Shown here: positions 1 to 5,831 of the stretch, piece after piece | How positions within the stretch are numbered: the stretch's first letter is position 1 | Layout: each line of letters begins with the position of its first letter | Notes under the pieces: generated by a model | Seen by the model: only the letters and a program-made list of their open reading frames with translations | Told to the model about the DNA's origin: nothing | The model's database searches: none | Source: Pseudomonadota bacterium | Lineage (GTDB): Bacteria; Pseudomonadota; Alphaproteobacteria; UBA9219; RGZA01 | Length of the DNA: 5,831 nucleotides | Direction: 5' to 3' | NCBI GenBank assembly: GCA_016195205.1 | Contig: JACQAB010000134.1 | Coordinates: 1 to 5,831, forward strand | Made by a program: the position numbers and the translations under genes

Positions 1-2090
1 ACTGGCTAAAATCAGGTGACAAACTGGTGTTAGCCGATGCTTTGGCCGCAGGCGTCTTCAAACAGGCCCGCACGGAATATAAACGTCTTCGCGAAGTGCC
101 AAGCGAAGAATTGCGCGACGACATTGATTGCATCCATCCGCTTAAGCCGCTGAAATATGAATTTGTCGTCCCACTTTTGGAAGGCGATCATGTTACCGAA
201 GAGGCGGGCACGGGTTTTGTGCATACTGCGCCCGGTCATGGTGCGGACGACTATAATATTTGGCTTCAGCATACTGACGCTCTTAAGGCTTATGGCATCG
301 ACACCACCATCCCCTACACCGTCGATGATGCCGGTTTTTTCACGCGCGAGGCTCCGGGGTTTGAGGGCAAGCGCGTGCTGACCGACAAGGGCGAGAAGGG
401 CGATGCCAACGAAGACGTCATCAAGGCCCTGCGCGAGGCGGGCATGCTGGTGGCGCGTGACCGGCTGAAGCACCAATACCCGCATTCCTGGCGCTCGAAA
501 AAACCCATCATCTTCCGCAATACGCCGCAATGGTTCATTTCCATGGACAAGAACGATTTGCGCAAAACGGCGCTGCATGCCATCAGCGAAACCGATTGGT
601 TCCCGGCGCAGGGCGAAAACCGCATCCGCGCCATGATCGAGCAGCGGCCTGACTGGTGCATCAGCCGCCAGCGCGCCTGGGGCGTGCCGATTGCCATTTT
701 CTTCTCGAAGAAAGACGGAAAGATTCTGTGCGACGAGGCGGTGTTCGAGCGCATTGCCGCCGCGTTTGAAAAAGACGGCGCCGATGCCTGGTATTCCCGC
801 CCGGCGCAGGAATTTTTGGGGCCTGAGCATAAGGCCGAAGATTTTGAACAGGTAAAAGACATCGTCGATGTGTGGTTTGAATCCGGCTCCACGCATGGTT
901 TCGTGCTGGAAGAGCGAGAAGATTTGCGCTGGCCGGCTGATCTGTATCTGGAGGGTTCCGATCAGCATCGCGGCTGGTTTCATTCATCGCTTTTGGAGTC
1001 TTGTGGGACGCGTGGCCGCGCGCCGTTTGAATCGGTGCTGACGCATGGCTTTGCATTGGACGAGCAGGGCCGCAAAATGTCGAAATCCCTGGGCAATGTG
1101 GTGTCGCCGCAGGAAGTCACCGAAAAAATGGGTGCCGATATCCTGCGCCTGTGGGTGATCGGTTCCGATTACACCGAAGATCTGCGCATCGGGCCCGAAA
1201 TTCTGAAACAATACGGCGAAACCTATCGCCGGCTGCGCAACACGCTGCGTTATTTGCTGGGCGCGCTGGATGGTTTTGCCGATAGCGAAAAAGTCACCCC
1301 GGAGCACATGCCCGAGCTGGAGCGCTGGGTGCTGCACCGGCTGTTCGAGTTGGATGAAAAAATCCGCAAAAACATCGAGCAGTTCAATTTCACTGCCATG
1401 CTGAATGAATTGCATGGTTTTTGCGCGGTGGATTTGTCGGCGTTCTATTTTGACATCCGCAAGGACAGCCTTTATTGCGACCGCCCCGACAGCGCCAAGC
1501 GCCGCGCCGCGCGCACCGTGATGTTCGAGGTTTTCGATCATCTTACTTCCTGGCTGGCTCCCGTGCTGTGCTTCACGGCCGAGGAAGCCTGGCAATCGCG
1601 CCTGGCCGAGGGCGGCAAGGGCGAGGCCTCGGTGCATCTGCGCCTGTTCCGCCAGGTGCCGGATAGCTGGAAGAACGAGGTTTTGGCCAAGAAATGGGAA
1701 GCCGTGCGCCAGATCCGCGCCGTGGTCACCGGCGCACTGGAAGTGGCGCGGAATGAGAAGAAAATCGGCTCTAGCCTGCAGGCCGCGCCGGTGGTTTATA
1801 TCAGCGAGGAAAACGCCGCGTTGCTGGAAGGCATGAATTTCGCCGATGTCTGCATCACATCCTCCCTACGCTTGGCGAAAAGCGAGCCACCGCTGGGCGC
1901 CTTCACTTTGCCCGAGGCCAAGGGCATCGGTGTGGTGGTGGAAAACGCCGCGGGCAGTAAATGCGAGCGCTGCTGGCGCGTGCTGAATGAAGTTGGTCAG
2001 AACACCGTGCATCCGGCGCTGTGCCTGCGCTGCACCGATGTGGTGGAGCATTTAAGCCACAAGCCCCATGCCCGCACGGCGGCCGGATGA
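1..2090 (+). CDS. ileS: Isoleucyl-tRNA synthetase, 5'-truncated by window edge
   Basis: Cytoplasmic class I aminoacyl-tRNA synthetase that charges tRNA-Ile and hydrolyses mischarged Val-tRNA. The first complete codon is at position 3, so about 695 residues are present. Bacterial IleS is usually about 930-970 residues, so roughly 240-270 N-terminal residues, including the HIGH motif, lie upstream. Seen in order: the end of the CP1 editing domain with GTGFVHTAPGHGADDY (207-254), whose Asp belongs to the editing site; the YPHSWRSKKPIIFR and PQWF block (about 477-533); WCISRQRAWG (654-683); DVWFESGST; the catalytic-loop motif KMSKS (1074-1088); an anticodon-binding helical domain (about 1190-1700); and a C-terminal zinc finger with CxxC pairs at 1962-1973 and 2022-2033. 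The 20-residue spacing between the pairs matches the E. coli-type enzyme. The gene appears intact to its TGA stop, which overlaps the lspA start. Identification is secure. Confidence 0.98.
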   Translation, partial: WLKSGDKLVLADALAAGVFKQARTEYKRLREVPSEELRDDIDCIHPLKPLKYEFVVPLLEGDHVTEEAGTGFVHTAPGHGADDYNIWLQHTDALKAYGIDTTIPYTVDDAGFFTREAPGFEGKRVLTDKGEKGDANEDVIKALREAGMLVARDRLKHQYPHSWRSKKPIIFRNTPQWFISMDKNDLRKTALHAISETDWFPAQGENRIRAMIEQRPDWCISRQRAWGVPIAIFFSKKDGKILCDEAVFERIAAAFEKDGADAWYSRPAQEFLGPEHKAEDFEQVKDIVDVWFESGSTHGFVLEEREDLRWPADLYLEGSDQHRGWFHSSLLESCGTRGRAPFESVLTHGFALDEQGRKMSKSLGNVVSPQEVTEKMGADILRLWVIGSDYTEDLRIGPEILKQYGETYRRLRNTLRYLLGALDGFADSEKVTPEHMPELERWVLHRLFELDEKIRKNIEQFNFTAMLNELHGFCAVDLSAFYFDIRKDSLYCDRPDSAKRRAARTVMFEVFDHLTSWLAPVLCFTAEEAWQSRLAEGGKGEASVHLRLFRQVPDSWKNEVLAKKWEAVRQIRAVVTGALEVARNEKKIGSSLQAAPVVYISEENAALLEGMNFADVCITSSLRLAKSEPPLGAFTLPEAKGIGVVVENAAGSKCERCWRVLNEVGQNTVHPALCLRCTDVVEHLSHKPHARTAAG

Positions 2091-2587
2091 AGAAGAAAAT
2101 TCTGAATTATCTGCCTATGCTGTGGCCGCTGCTGCTGGCTTTGGGGGTGGTCGTGCTGGATCAATGGAGCAAGGTGCAAATCTTGCATCTGTTTTCCACG
2201 CCGCGCGGCATGGTAACCGTCACGCCATTTTTCAATCTGGTGCTGGTGCTGAACCGTGGGGTGAGCTTCGGCATTTTCGACGGCACGACGGTAATGTCCG
2301 ATTTTTTTGCCGGCCTGGGGCTGGTCATCACCCTGGTGCTTATCCTTTGGCTGCCGCGGCTTAAAACTCGTCTGAGTGCCCTGGCTTTCGGGCTACTGAT
2401 CGGCGGGGCTATCGGCAACGTCACCGACCGGCTGCGGCTGGGCGCGGTGGTCGATTTCCTTGATTTTCATGTGGCCAACCTGCACTGGCCGGCCTTTAAC
2501 GTGGCCGATAGCGCGGTCGTAACGGGGGTGGCGGCGCTTTTGCTTCAGAGTCTTGTTTTTGACAAAAAAACCCGCCATTCCTTTTAG
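2087..2587 (+). CDS. lspA: Lipoprotein signal peptidase (signal peptidase II)
   Basis: Inner-membrane aspartic protease that removes the signal peptide from diacylglyceryl-modified prolipoproteins. The protein has 166 residues, the usual family length. The chosen start is ATG 2087, giving MKKKILNYLP; the same frame is open further upstream, but that part lies inside ileS and gives no membrane-protein sequence. Family blocks seen: LDQWSKV (residues 24-30, Asp25), FNLVLVLNRGVSFGIF (49-64), GGAIGNVTDR (106-115) with catalytic Asp114, and FNVADSAV (137-144) with catalytic Asp141. Four hydrophobic segments lie at about 10-24, 66-89, 95-110 and 138-156. The start overlaps the ileS stop as ATGA, and no good Shine-Dalgarno precedes it (the upstream bases read CGGCGGCCGG), so translation is probably coupled to ileS. 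ileS-lspA pairing is common in bacteria. Confidence 0.97.
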   Translation: MKKKILNYLPMLWPLLLALGVVVLDQWSKVQILHLFSTPRGMVTVTPFFNLVLVLNRGVSFGIFDGTTVMSDFFAGLGLVITLVLILWLPRLKTRLSALAFGLLIGGAIGNVTDRLRLGAVVDFLDFHVANLHWPAFNVADSAVVTGVAALLLQSLVFDKKTRHSF

Positions 2588-2593
2588 CCTCTT

Positions 2594-2598
2594 AAGGA
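2594..2598 (+). promoter_or_regulatory. Ribosome binding site of the lipoprotein gene
   Basis: AAGGA lies 10 bases before the ATG at 2609, in the 21-base gap after lspA. It supports this start and suggests independent initiation, unlike the two ATGA-coupled junctions elsewhere in the window. Confidence 0.75.
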
Positions 2599-2608
2599 AC
2601 CCGTCTCC

Positions 2609-3142
2609 ATGCGCTTTTCCCTATTTCTTCTTGCCGTTTGCGCCCTTGGCCTAAGCGCCTGCTCGAACGCACGCGAGACCTTTGGGCTGACCAGTGCCCC
2701 ACCTGACGAATTCGCCGTGGTGGATCACCCGCCGCTTTCCATGCCGCCCGACTACGCCCTGCATCCGCCCAAGCCGGGCGAGGCGCCTTTTCAGGCCGTG
2801 CAGCCCAGCCAGCAGGCCGCCCAAACGCTAGGCGTGGGTTCAAGCTCGGGCTCAAGCAAGACCAGTTCGTCCGAACAGGCGTTGCTCAGCCATTCAGGCA
2901 GCCAGAATGTTGACCCGAACATCCGCAACACGATTGATCATGAATCGACCCAGCAGACGGTGGCTAACCGCAAGCTGATTGATGCCATCATGTTCTGGCG
3001 CGAGCCTAAAAAGGCGCCCAGTCTGGTGGTCGATGCCGCGGCCGAGCGCAAGCGCCTGGAAGAGGCGAAGAACAAGAAAGAACCCGTTACCACCGGCGCC
3101 ACGCCCGTCATTGGGCCCAAGCAAGACACAACTGTTCAGTAA
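2609..3142 (+). CDS. DUF3035-type outer-membrane lipoprotein, possibly BamF
   Basis: A 177-residue exported lipoprotein. Residues 1-17 are a type II signal peptide (MRFSLFLLAVCALGLSA) ending in the lipobox LSAC, so Cys18 should be lipidated and become the mature N-terminus. Ser follows the Cys rather than Asp, consistent with sorting to the outer membrane. The mature part starts with PPDEFAVVDHPPLSMPPDYAL (about 31-51), a Pro-rich signature I recognise from the DUF3035 family. Next come a Ser/Gly-rich linker (about 78-88), a conserved-looking DPNIRNTIDHES stretch (102-113), KLIDAIMFW (122-130) and a Lys/Glu-rich tail. Members of this family have been described as BamF, an alphaproteobacterial lipoprotein of the outer-membrane barrel assembly complex; that link is from memory and no activity can be read from the sequence. 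The gene sits 21 bases after lspA, whose product would process it. No catalytic motif is seen. Confidence 0.85.
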   Translation: MRFSLFLLAVCALGLSACSNARETFGLTSAPPDEFAVVDHPPLSMPPDYALHPPKPGEAPFQAVQPSQQAAQTLGVGSSSGSSKTSSSEQALLSHSGSQNVDPNIRNTIDHESTQQTVANRKLIDAIMFWREPKKAPSLVVDAAAERKRLEEAKNKKEPVTTGATPVIGPKQDTTVQ

Positions 3143-3155
3143 GCGAAATTTGATT

Positions 3156-3176
3156 CCCCTCCCCTTGAGGGAGGGG
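3156..3176. repeat. Hairpin at left end of the element
   Basis: CCCCTCCC (3156-3163) pairs perfectly with GGGAGGGG (3169-3176) around a 5-base loop. It starts 13 bases after the lipoprotein stop codon and would form a stable RNA hairpin there. A U-tract is missing on either strand (CTAGGGG follows), so it is not a standard intrinsic terminator. It could still stabilise the upstream mRNA 3' end or cause pausing. Confidence 0.8.
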
Positions 3177-3190
3177 CTAGGGGTGGGGTT

Positions 3191-4735
3191 ATGCGGCAAT
3201 CGTTTAGAGTATCGCTTGGCAGAAAGACGAACCCCCCACCAGCAAAAGCTAAGCGTTTAGCTGAACCGCTAAACGCAAGCTTTTGCAACCTCCCCCTTCC
3301 GCCTCCGCTCTTCGAGCTTCGGCGGACGGGTTGCCCCAGACCCTCCGTAGCTTTAGCGAAGGAGGGCAAGGGGGGGGGAATTATTATTTTATTCTTGCTG
3401 ATTTTTATCTCCTTTCCCGCCCAGGCGGCGCTTTTCAACGCGCAAAGCCAGACGCTGGAAAACGGCCTGCAAGTGGTGGTGATTGAAAATCACCGCGCAC
3501 CCATCGTGGCGCATATGCTTTGGGTCAAGGCGGGCAGCGCCGATGATCCTTATGGCAAATCGGGCTTGGCGCATTACCTTGAACATCTGATGTTCAAGGG
3601 CACCCCAAAATACCCGCAGGGCGAATACAGCCGCCGCATCGCCGAAGTAGGCGGCAACGAAAACGCCTTTACCTCGACCGACTACACCGCCTTTCACGCC
3701 ATGGTGGCCCGGCAGCATCTGCCCCTGGTGATGGAGCTGGAATCCGACCGGCTGGCGAATTTGATTATCGATGAAGCCAAGGCCAAGCCGGAACTGGCCG
3801 TGATTTTGGACGAACGCCGCCAGCGCGTTGACAACGATCCTTATTCGCCGCTAACGCTGCAGATGTCGGCCGCGTTGTTTCCGCATCATCCCTACGGCAT
3901 CCCGGTGATTGGCTGGCAGGAAGAAATGGAAAGCTTCACGCCCCAAGACGCCCAGGCGTTTCATGCGCGGTGGTATCATCCGGCGAACATCGTGCTGGTC
4001 ATCAGCGGCGACGTGAAAGCGGATGAGGTTTTTGCCATGGCGCGGAAATACTACGGCCCGCTGGCGGCCACGCCCGCCATCACGCGCAAGCGGGTGCAGG
4101 ATCCGGCTTTCACGGGCGAGGTGCATTTACGGGTCAAAAGCCCGCAGGTGCGCGAAAGGATGCTGGAATATTCCCTTCGCGCGCCGAATTACCGCAGTAA
4201 TAACGCCATGGCCTATGCGTTGCAGGTTCTGGGAGAAGTGTTAGACGGTTCGGAAGCCGCCTATCTGCCCAAAACGCTGATTCAGGAAAAAAAGTTGCTG
4301 AGCCGTTTGGATGTATCTTACGACCCCGACAGTTATGATCCAAACTCGCTTTCCTTCAGCGTGGTGCCCAAGGAAGGCGTCAGCTTTGAAGCCGCGCTGG
4401 CGGGGTTGCAGGAAGCCTTGCGTGTGGCCGCTCCGGCCCTGACGCCCGAAGCCATTACCCGCGCCAAAACCAGCCTGCGCCGCGCCGCGCTGTTGTCGCG
4501 CGACAGCGTGATGGGCCCGGCCTATGTGATCGGCGAAGGTTTGTGCACCGCGCGCAGCCTGGAAGAAACCGAAGCCTGGCCCGAGCGCATTGCCTCCGTC
4601 ACGCTTGAACAGCTGCAGAAGGCCCTGGTGTTGATCAATGACAGCCCGCATATCACCGGCAGTATCGAGCCTTCGGAAAACGCCGGTAAGGCGGAAGCGC
4701 CCGTCACCTTTCATCCGCAGGGGCCGATCCAATGA
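3191..4735 (+). CDS. Secreted M16 zinc metallopeptidase, catalytic subunit
   Basis: Periplasmic zinc protease of the M16 (pitrilysin/mitochondrial processing peptidase) superfamily. Zinc motif HYLEH is at residues 128-132 (3572-3586): His128 and His132 are ligands and Glu131 is the catalytic base. Glu208 in VILDERR, 76 residues on, fits the third ligand. AEVGGNENAFTSTDYTAFH (151-169) is a typical family block. The C-terminal domain lacks the usual R...REKRGLxY element (nearest text is KTLIQEKKLLSRLDVSY), so it probably needs a partner, namely the next gene. An export signal is visible as IIILFLLIFISFPAQA (64-79), with cleavage likely after AQA. The start is doubtful: ATG 3191 is the only in-frame ATG upstream, but the first 60 or so residues are encoded by the repeat block and look unlike protein. 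Without them the length is about 450 residues, which suits the family. Rare ATT codons at 3380-3386 or TTG 3395 are alternatives. Confidence 0.92.
   Translation: MRQSFRVSLGRKTNPPPAKAKRLAEPLNASFCNLPLPPPLFELRRTGCPRPSVALAKEGKGGGIIILFLLIFISFPAQAALFNAQSQTLENGLQVVVIENHRAPIVAHMLWVKAGSADDPYGKSGLAHYLEHLMFKGTPKYPQGEYSRRIAEVGGNENAFTSTDYTAFHAMVARQHLPLVMELESDRLANLIIDEAKAKPELAVILDERRQRVDNDPYSPLTLQMSAALFPHHPYGIPVIGWQEEMESFTPQDAQAFHARWYHPANIVLVISGDVKADEVFAMARKYYGPLAATPAITRKRVQDPAFTGEVHLRVKSPQVRERMLEYSLRAPNYRSNNAMAYALQVLGEVLDGSEAAYLPKTLIQEKKLLSRLDVSYDPDSYDPNSLSFSVVPKEGVSFEAALAGLQEALRVAAPALTPEAITRAKTSLRRAALLSRDSVMGPAYVIGEGLCTARSLEETEAWPERIASVTLEQLQKALVLINDSPHITGSIEPSENAGKAEAPVTFHPQGPIQ
3242..3286. repeat. Long near-perfect palindrome (18 bp stem)
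   Basis: Outer arm GCAAAAGCT (3242-3250) pairs with AGCTTTTGC (3278-3286), and inner arm GCGTTTAGC (3253-3261) pairs with GCTAAACGC (3268-3276). A small bulge (AA against A) separates the two 9-bp stems and the loop is TGAACC. Its A/T-richer composition differs from the C-rich flanks on both sides (AACCCCCCACCA before, AACCTCCCCCTT after), suggesting it was inserted into a C-rich unit. Confidence 0.88.
3298..3326. repeat. Imperfect GC-rich hairpin
   Basis: TCCGCC (3298-3303) pairs with GGCGGA (3321-3326). After a 3x3 internal loop, GCTC (3307-3310) pairs with GAGC (3314-3317) around a TTC loop. It is part of the composite repeat block. Confidence 0.65.
3341..3366. repeat. GC-rich hairpin near right end of the element
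   Basis: CCCTCC (3341-3346) pairs with GGAGGG (3361-3366) around a 14-base weakly structured loop. An alternative pairing, TTGCCC (3331-3336) with GGGCAA (3364-3369), competes for the same G bases, so two RNA folds are possible. The block lies just ahead of the hydrophobic export signal of the M16 peptidase and could affect its translation initiation. Confidence 0.6.
4719..4723 (+). promoter_or_regulatory. Ribosome binding site of the second M16 gene
   Basis: AGGGG lies 8 bases before ATG 4732, inside the end of the first M16 gene. Together with the ATGA overlap it supports this start. Confidence 0.5.
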
Positions 4736-5831
4736 AATGGGGTCTTTTTCTTCTTATTCTGCTTTTTCCCGTTTGTGCGCTGGCAGCGCCAAAGGTGCAG
4801 GAAGTAAAAACACCGCGCGGCATCACCGCCTGGCTGGCCGAAGATGAAAGCCAGCCGGTGGTGGCTATCGCCTTTGGCTGGAAAAACGGCTTTGAAAGCG
4901 ATCCGGAAAACCGGCAGGGCCTTGGCACGCTGGCCACCGATCTGCTGACCGATGGCGCGGGGGAATTCAGCGACAACCAGTTCCAGGAACAGATTCAGGA
5001 AAACGCCCTAAGCCTTGGATTCGAAGCGCGGCGCGATGCGTTGCGTGGGGCGATGCGCTCTTTGAAAGAAACGCTGCCGCAGGGCGTGAAAATGCTGCGT
5101 GCCGCGGTCAATGCTCCGCGTTTTGAAAAAGACGCGGTGGAACGCCAGAAAGGCAAGCAGCTCAGCTCGCTGAAATTCAACCTGGCCGATCCCGACTGGG
5201 TGCTGATGCGTTTAACGTTACGCGAAATTTTCAAGGGACACCCTTACGGCAAGCGCGCGCTGGGCACGCCCGAAAGCGTGGGGGCCATTACCGAGGGCGA
5301 TTTGCGCAATTGGCAGAAAAACCTGGCGCGCGGCAATTTACTGGCGGTGGCAGCGGGGGCCATCACCCCGGCCGAACTTTCCACTCTGCTTGACCAGGTT
5401 TTCGGCGATTTGCCTGAAAAATCCCTGTCGCCCGTGGTGCCGGAAGCCGGATGGAAAGTGGGCGGCAAAACCTTTTTGCTGAAAATTCCTGGCCCGCAGG
5501 CGCAGATCTTCATGGCCTGGCCGGGGCTGAAGCGCAATGACGCCGATTGGTATGCGGCGGAAATCATGGATTACATTTTGGGCGGCGGCAGTTTTTCCTC
5601 GCGGCTGATGAAAGAAATCCGCGAAAAGCGCGGGCTCACCTATGGCGTGAATTCCGGCACCTCGGCGCTGGAACATGGACCGCTGTTCACGGTGGAAGCC
5701 TCGTTCCAGGGCAAGAACGCGGCAGAAGTCCTGCGCCTGATCAACGAAGAAGTGGCGCGCATGGTAAAAGACCCGGTAAGCGCCGAGGAACTGAAGGCCG
5801 CGAAGGATTATCTGATCGGCTCGGCCCCGCT
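4732..5831 (+). CDS. Secreted M16-like protein, non-catalytic partner subunit, 3'-truncated by window edge
   Basis: The first 366 codons of a second M16-family protein; the frame stays open to the right edge, and about 60-90 residues are probably missing. ATG 4732 overlaps the previous stop (ATGA). A signal peptide is clear: MKWGLFLLILLFPVCALA, with AxA cleavage after residue 18, so the protein is periplasmic. The M16 N-terminal fold is recognisable, but where HxxEH should stand the text is GLGTLATDLLTDGAG (residues 63-77), with no zinc ligands. HPYGKRALGTPESV (about 171-184) is a family block. The C-terminal domain has GGGSFSSRLMKEIREKRG (284-301) followed by LTYGV, keeping Arg291 and Tyr304 at the positions of the conserved Arg/Tyr substrate-binding pair of M16B enzymes. 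This mirrors known two-gene M16 systems, where one subunit holds zinc and the other supplies this pair. The pairing here is inferred from motifs and adjacency. Confidence 0.93.
   Translation, partial: MKWGLFLLILLFPVCALAAPKVQEVKTPRGITAWLAEDESQPVVAIAFGWKNGFESDPENRQGLGTLATDLLTDGAGEFSDNQFQEQIQENALSLGFEARRDALRGAMRSLKETLPQGVKMLRAAVNAPRFEKDAVERQKGKQLSSLKFNLADPDWVLMRLTLREIFKGHPYGKRALGTPESVGAITEGDLRNWQKNLARGNLLAVAAGAITPAELSTLLDQVFGDLPEKSLSPVVPEAGWKVGGKTFLLKIPGPQAQIFMAWPGLKRNDADWYAAEIMDYILGGGSFSSRLMKEIREKRGLTYGVNSGTSALEHGPLFTVEASFQGKNAAEVLRLINEEVARMVKDPVSAEELKAAKDYLIGSAP

Larger units (their letters stand above)
3152..3382. repeat. MITE-like composite element with terminal inverted repeats
   Basis: A C/G-rich block that replaces normal intergenic sequence between the lipoprotein gene and the M16 gene. 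Its left end, GATTCCCCTCCCCTTG (3152-3167), matches the reverse complement of its right end, AATTCCCCCCCCCTTG (from 3367-3382), at 14 of 16 positions. Inside are at least four hairpins, listed separately, and a further imperfect inverted pair, GGGGTGGGGTT (3180-3190) against AACCCCCCACC (3230-3240). The 39 bases between that pair carry CGTTTAG (3201-3207), which recurs at 3254-3260 and, inverted, at 3269-3275. No transposase gene is present and I see no clear target-site duplication. C/G-rich palindromic repeats of this kind are dispersed in many proteobacterial genomes, but copy number cannot be judged from one window. The block could equally be several nested repeat units rather than one mobile element. 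Confidence 0.65.

Noticed and set aside
30..983. Long open frame on the - strand opposite ileS (317 codons)
   Set aside because: It lies wholly antisense to a clearly coding, motif-rich ileS segment. Its translation shows no recognisable domain, and GC-rich codon use commonly keeps the opposite strand open.
984..1637. Second open frame on the - strand opposite ileS (217 codons)
   Set aside because: Same reasoning: antisense to the KMSKS and anticodon-binding region, with no domain seen.
2554..2570. TTTTT/AAAAAAA stretch near the lspA 3' end as a terminator or slippage site
   Set aside because: It lies inside the lspA coding frame, has only a 3-base loop and no G/C stem. The A7 tract alone is weak evidence.
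3156..3190. Intrinsic terminator after the lipoprotein gene
   Set aside because: The stem is strong, but no run of T follows it on either strand; the next bases are CTAGGGGTGGGG.
3150..3380. CRISPR array in the repeat-rich region
   Set aside because: The repeats are palindromes of different sequence, not regularly spaced identical direct repeats, and no cas gene is present.
3283..3486. Short + strand frame starting at TTG 3283 across the repeat
   Set aside because: It is made of repeat sequence and then the wrong frame of the M16 gene. It matters only if the G9 tract length is wrong.
4241..4732. Open frame on the - strand opposite the M16 gene
   Set aside because: A shadow of the coding strand, with no family signature.

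Overview
The window looks like a slice of an alphaproteobacterial chromosome. It is GC-rich by eye, and the order ileS, lspA, DUF3035-type lipoprotein, M16 peptidase, M16-like partner is, from memory, an arrangement found in that class. The DUF3035 lipoprotein family is also, to my knowledge, largely alphaproteobacterial. I cannot name a genus. All genes read left to right on the + strand and none on the - strand is convincing.

Region 1 (1-2090) is the C-terminal three quarters of isoleucyl-tRNA synthetase, cut by the left edge. Region 2 (2087-2587) is lspA, the prolipoprotein signal peptidase, joined to ileS by a 4-base ATGA overlap. Region 3 (2609-3142) is a small outer-membrane lipoprotein with a clear lipobox, which is itself a likely LspA substrate and may be the BamF-type accessory subunit of the outer-membrane assembly machine.

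Region 4 (about 3152-3382) is the most unusual part. It is a C/G-rich, hairpin-dense block of about 230 bases between the lipoprotein gene and the M16 gene. Its ends are 16-base inverted repeats matching at 14 of 16 positions, and inside is an 18-bp near-perfect hairpin plus several shorter ones. It resembles a dispersed MITE-like or nested palindromic repeat. The reading frame of the downstream peptidase runs straight through it.

Region 5 (3191-5831) encodes two M16 proteins, again joined by an ATGA overlap. Both have export signals. The first has the HxxEH zinc site but lacks the Arg/Tyr element of the partner domain. The second lacks HxxEH but keeps the Arg...Tyr element (REKRGLTYG). This split suggests a two-subunit periplasmic zinc protease, with a catalytic and a non-catalytic subunit. 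The second gene runs off the right edge.

Taken together the window covers translation, lipoprotein maturation, a probable envelope lipoprotein and a periplasmic protease pair. No CRISPR array, tRNA, rRNA or transposase gene was seen. I found no wholly new system. The repeat block and its effect on the protease start are the best leads.
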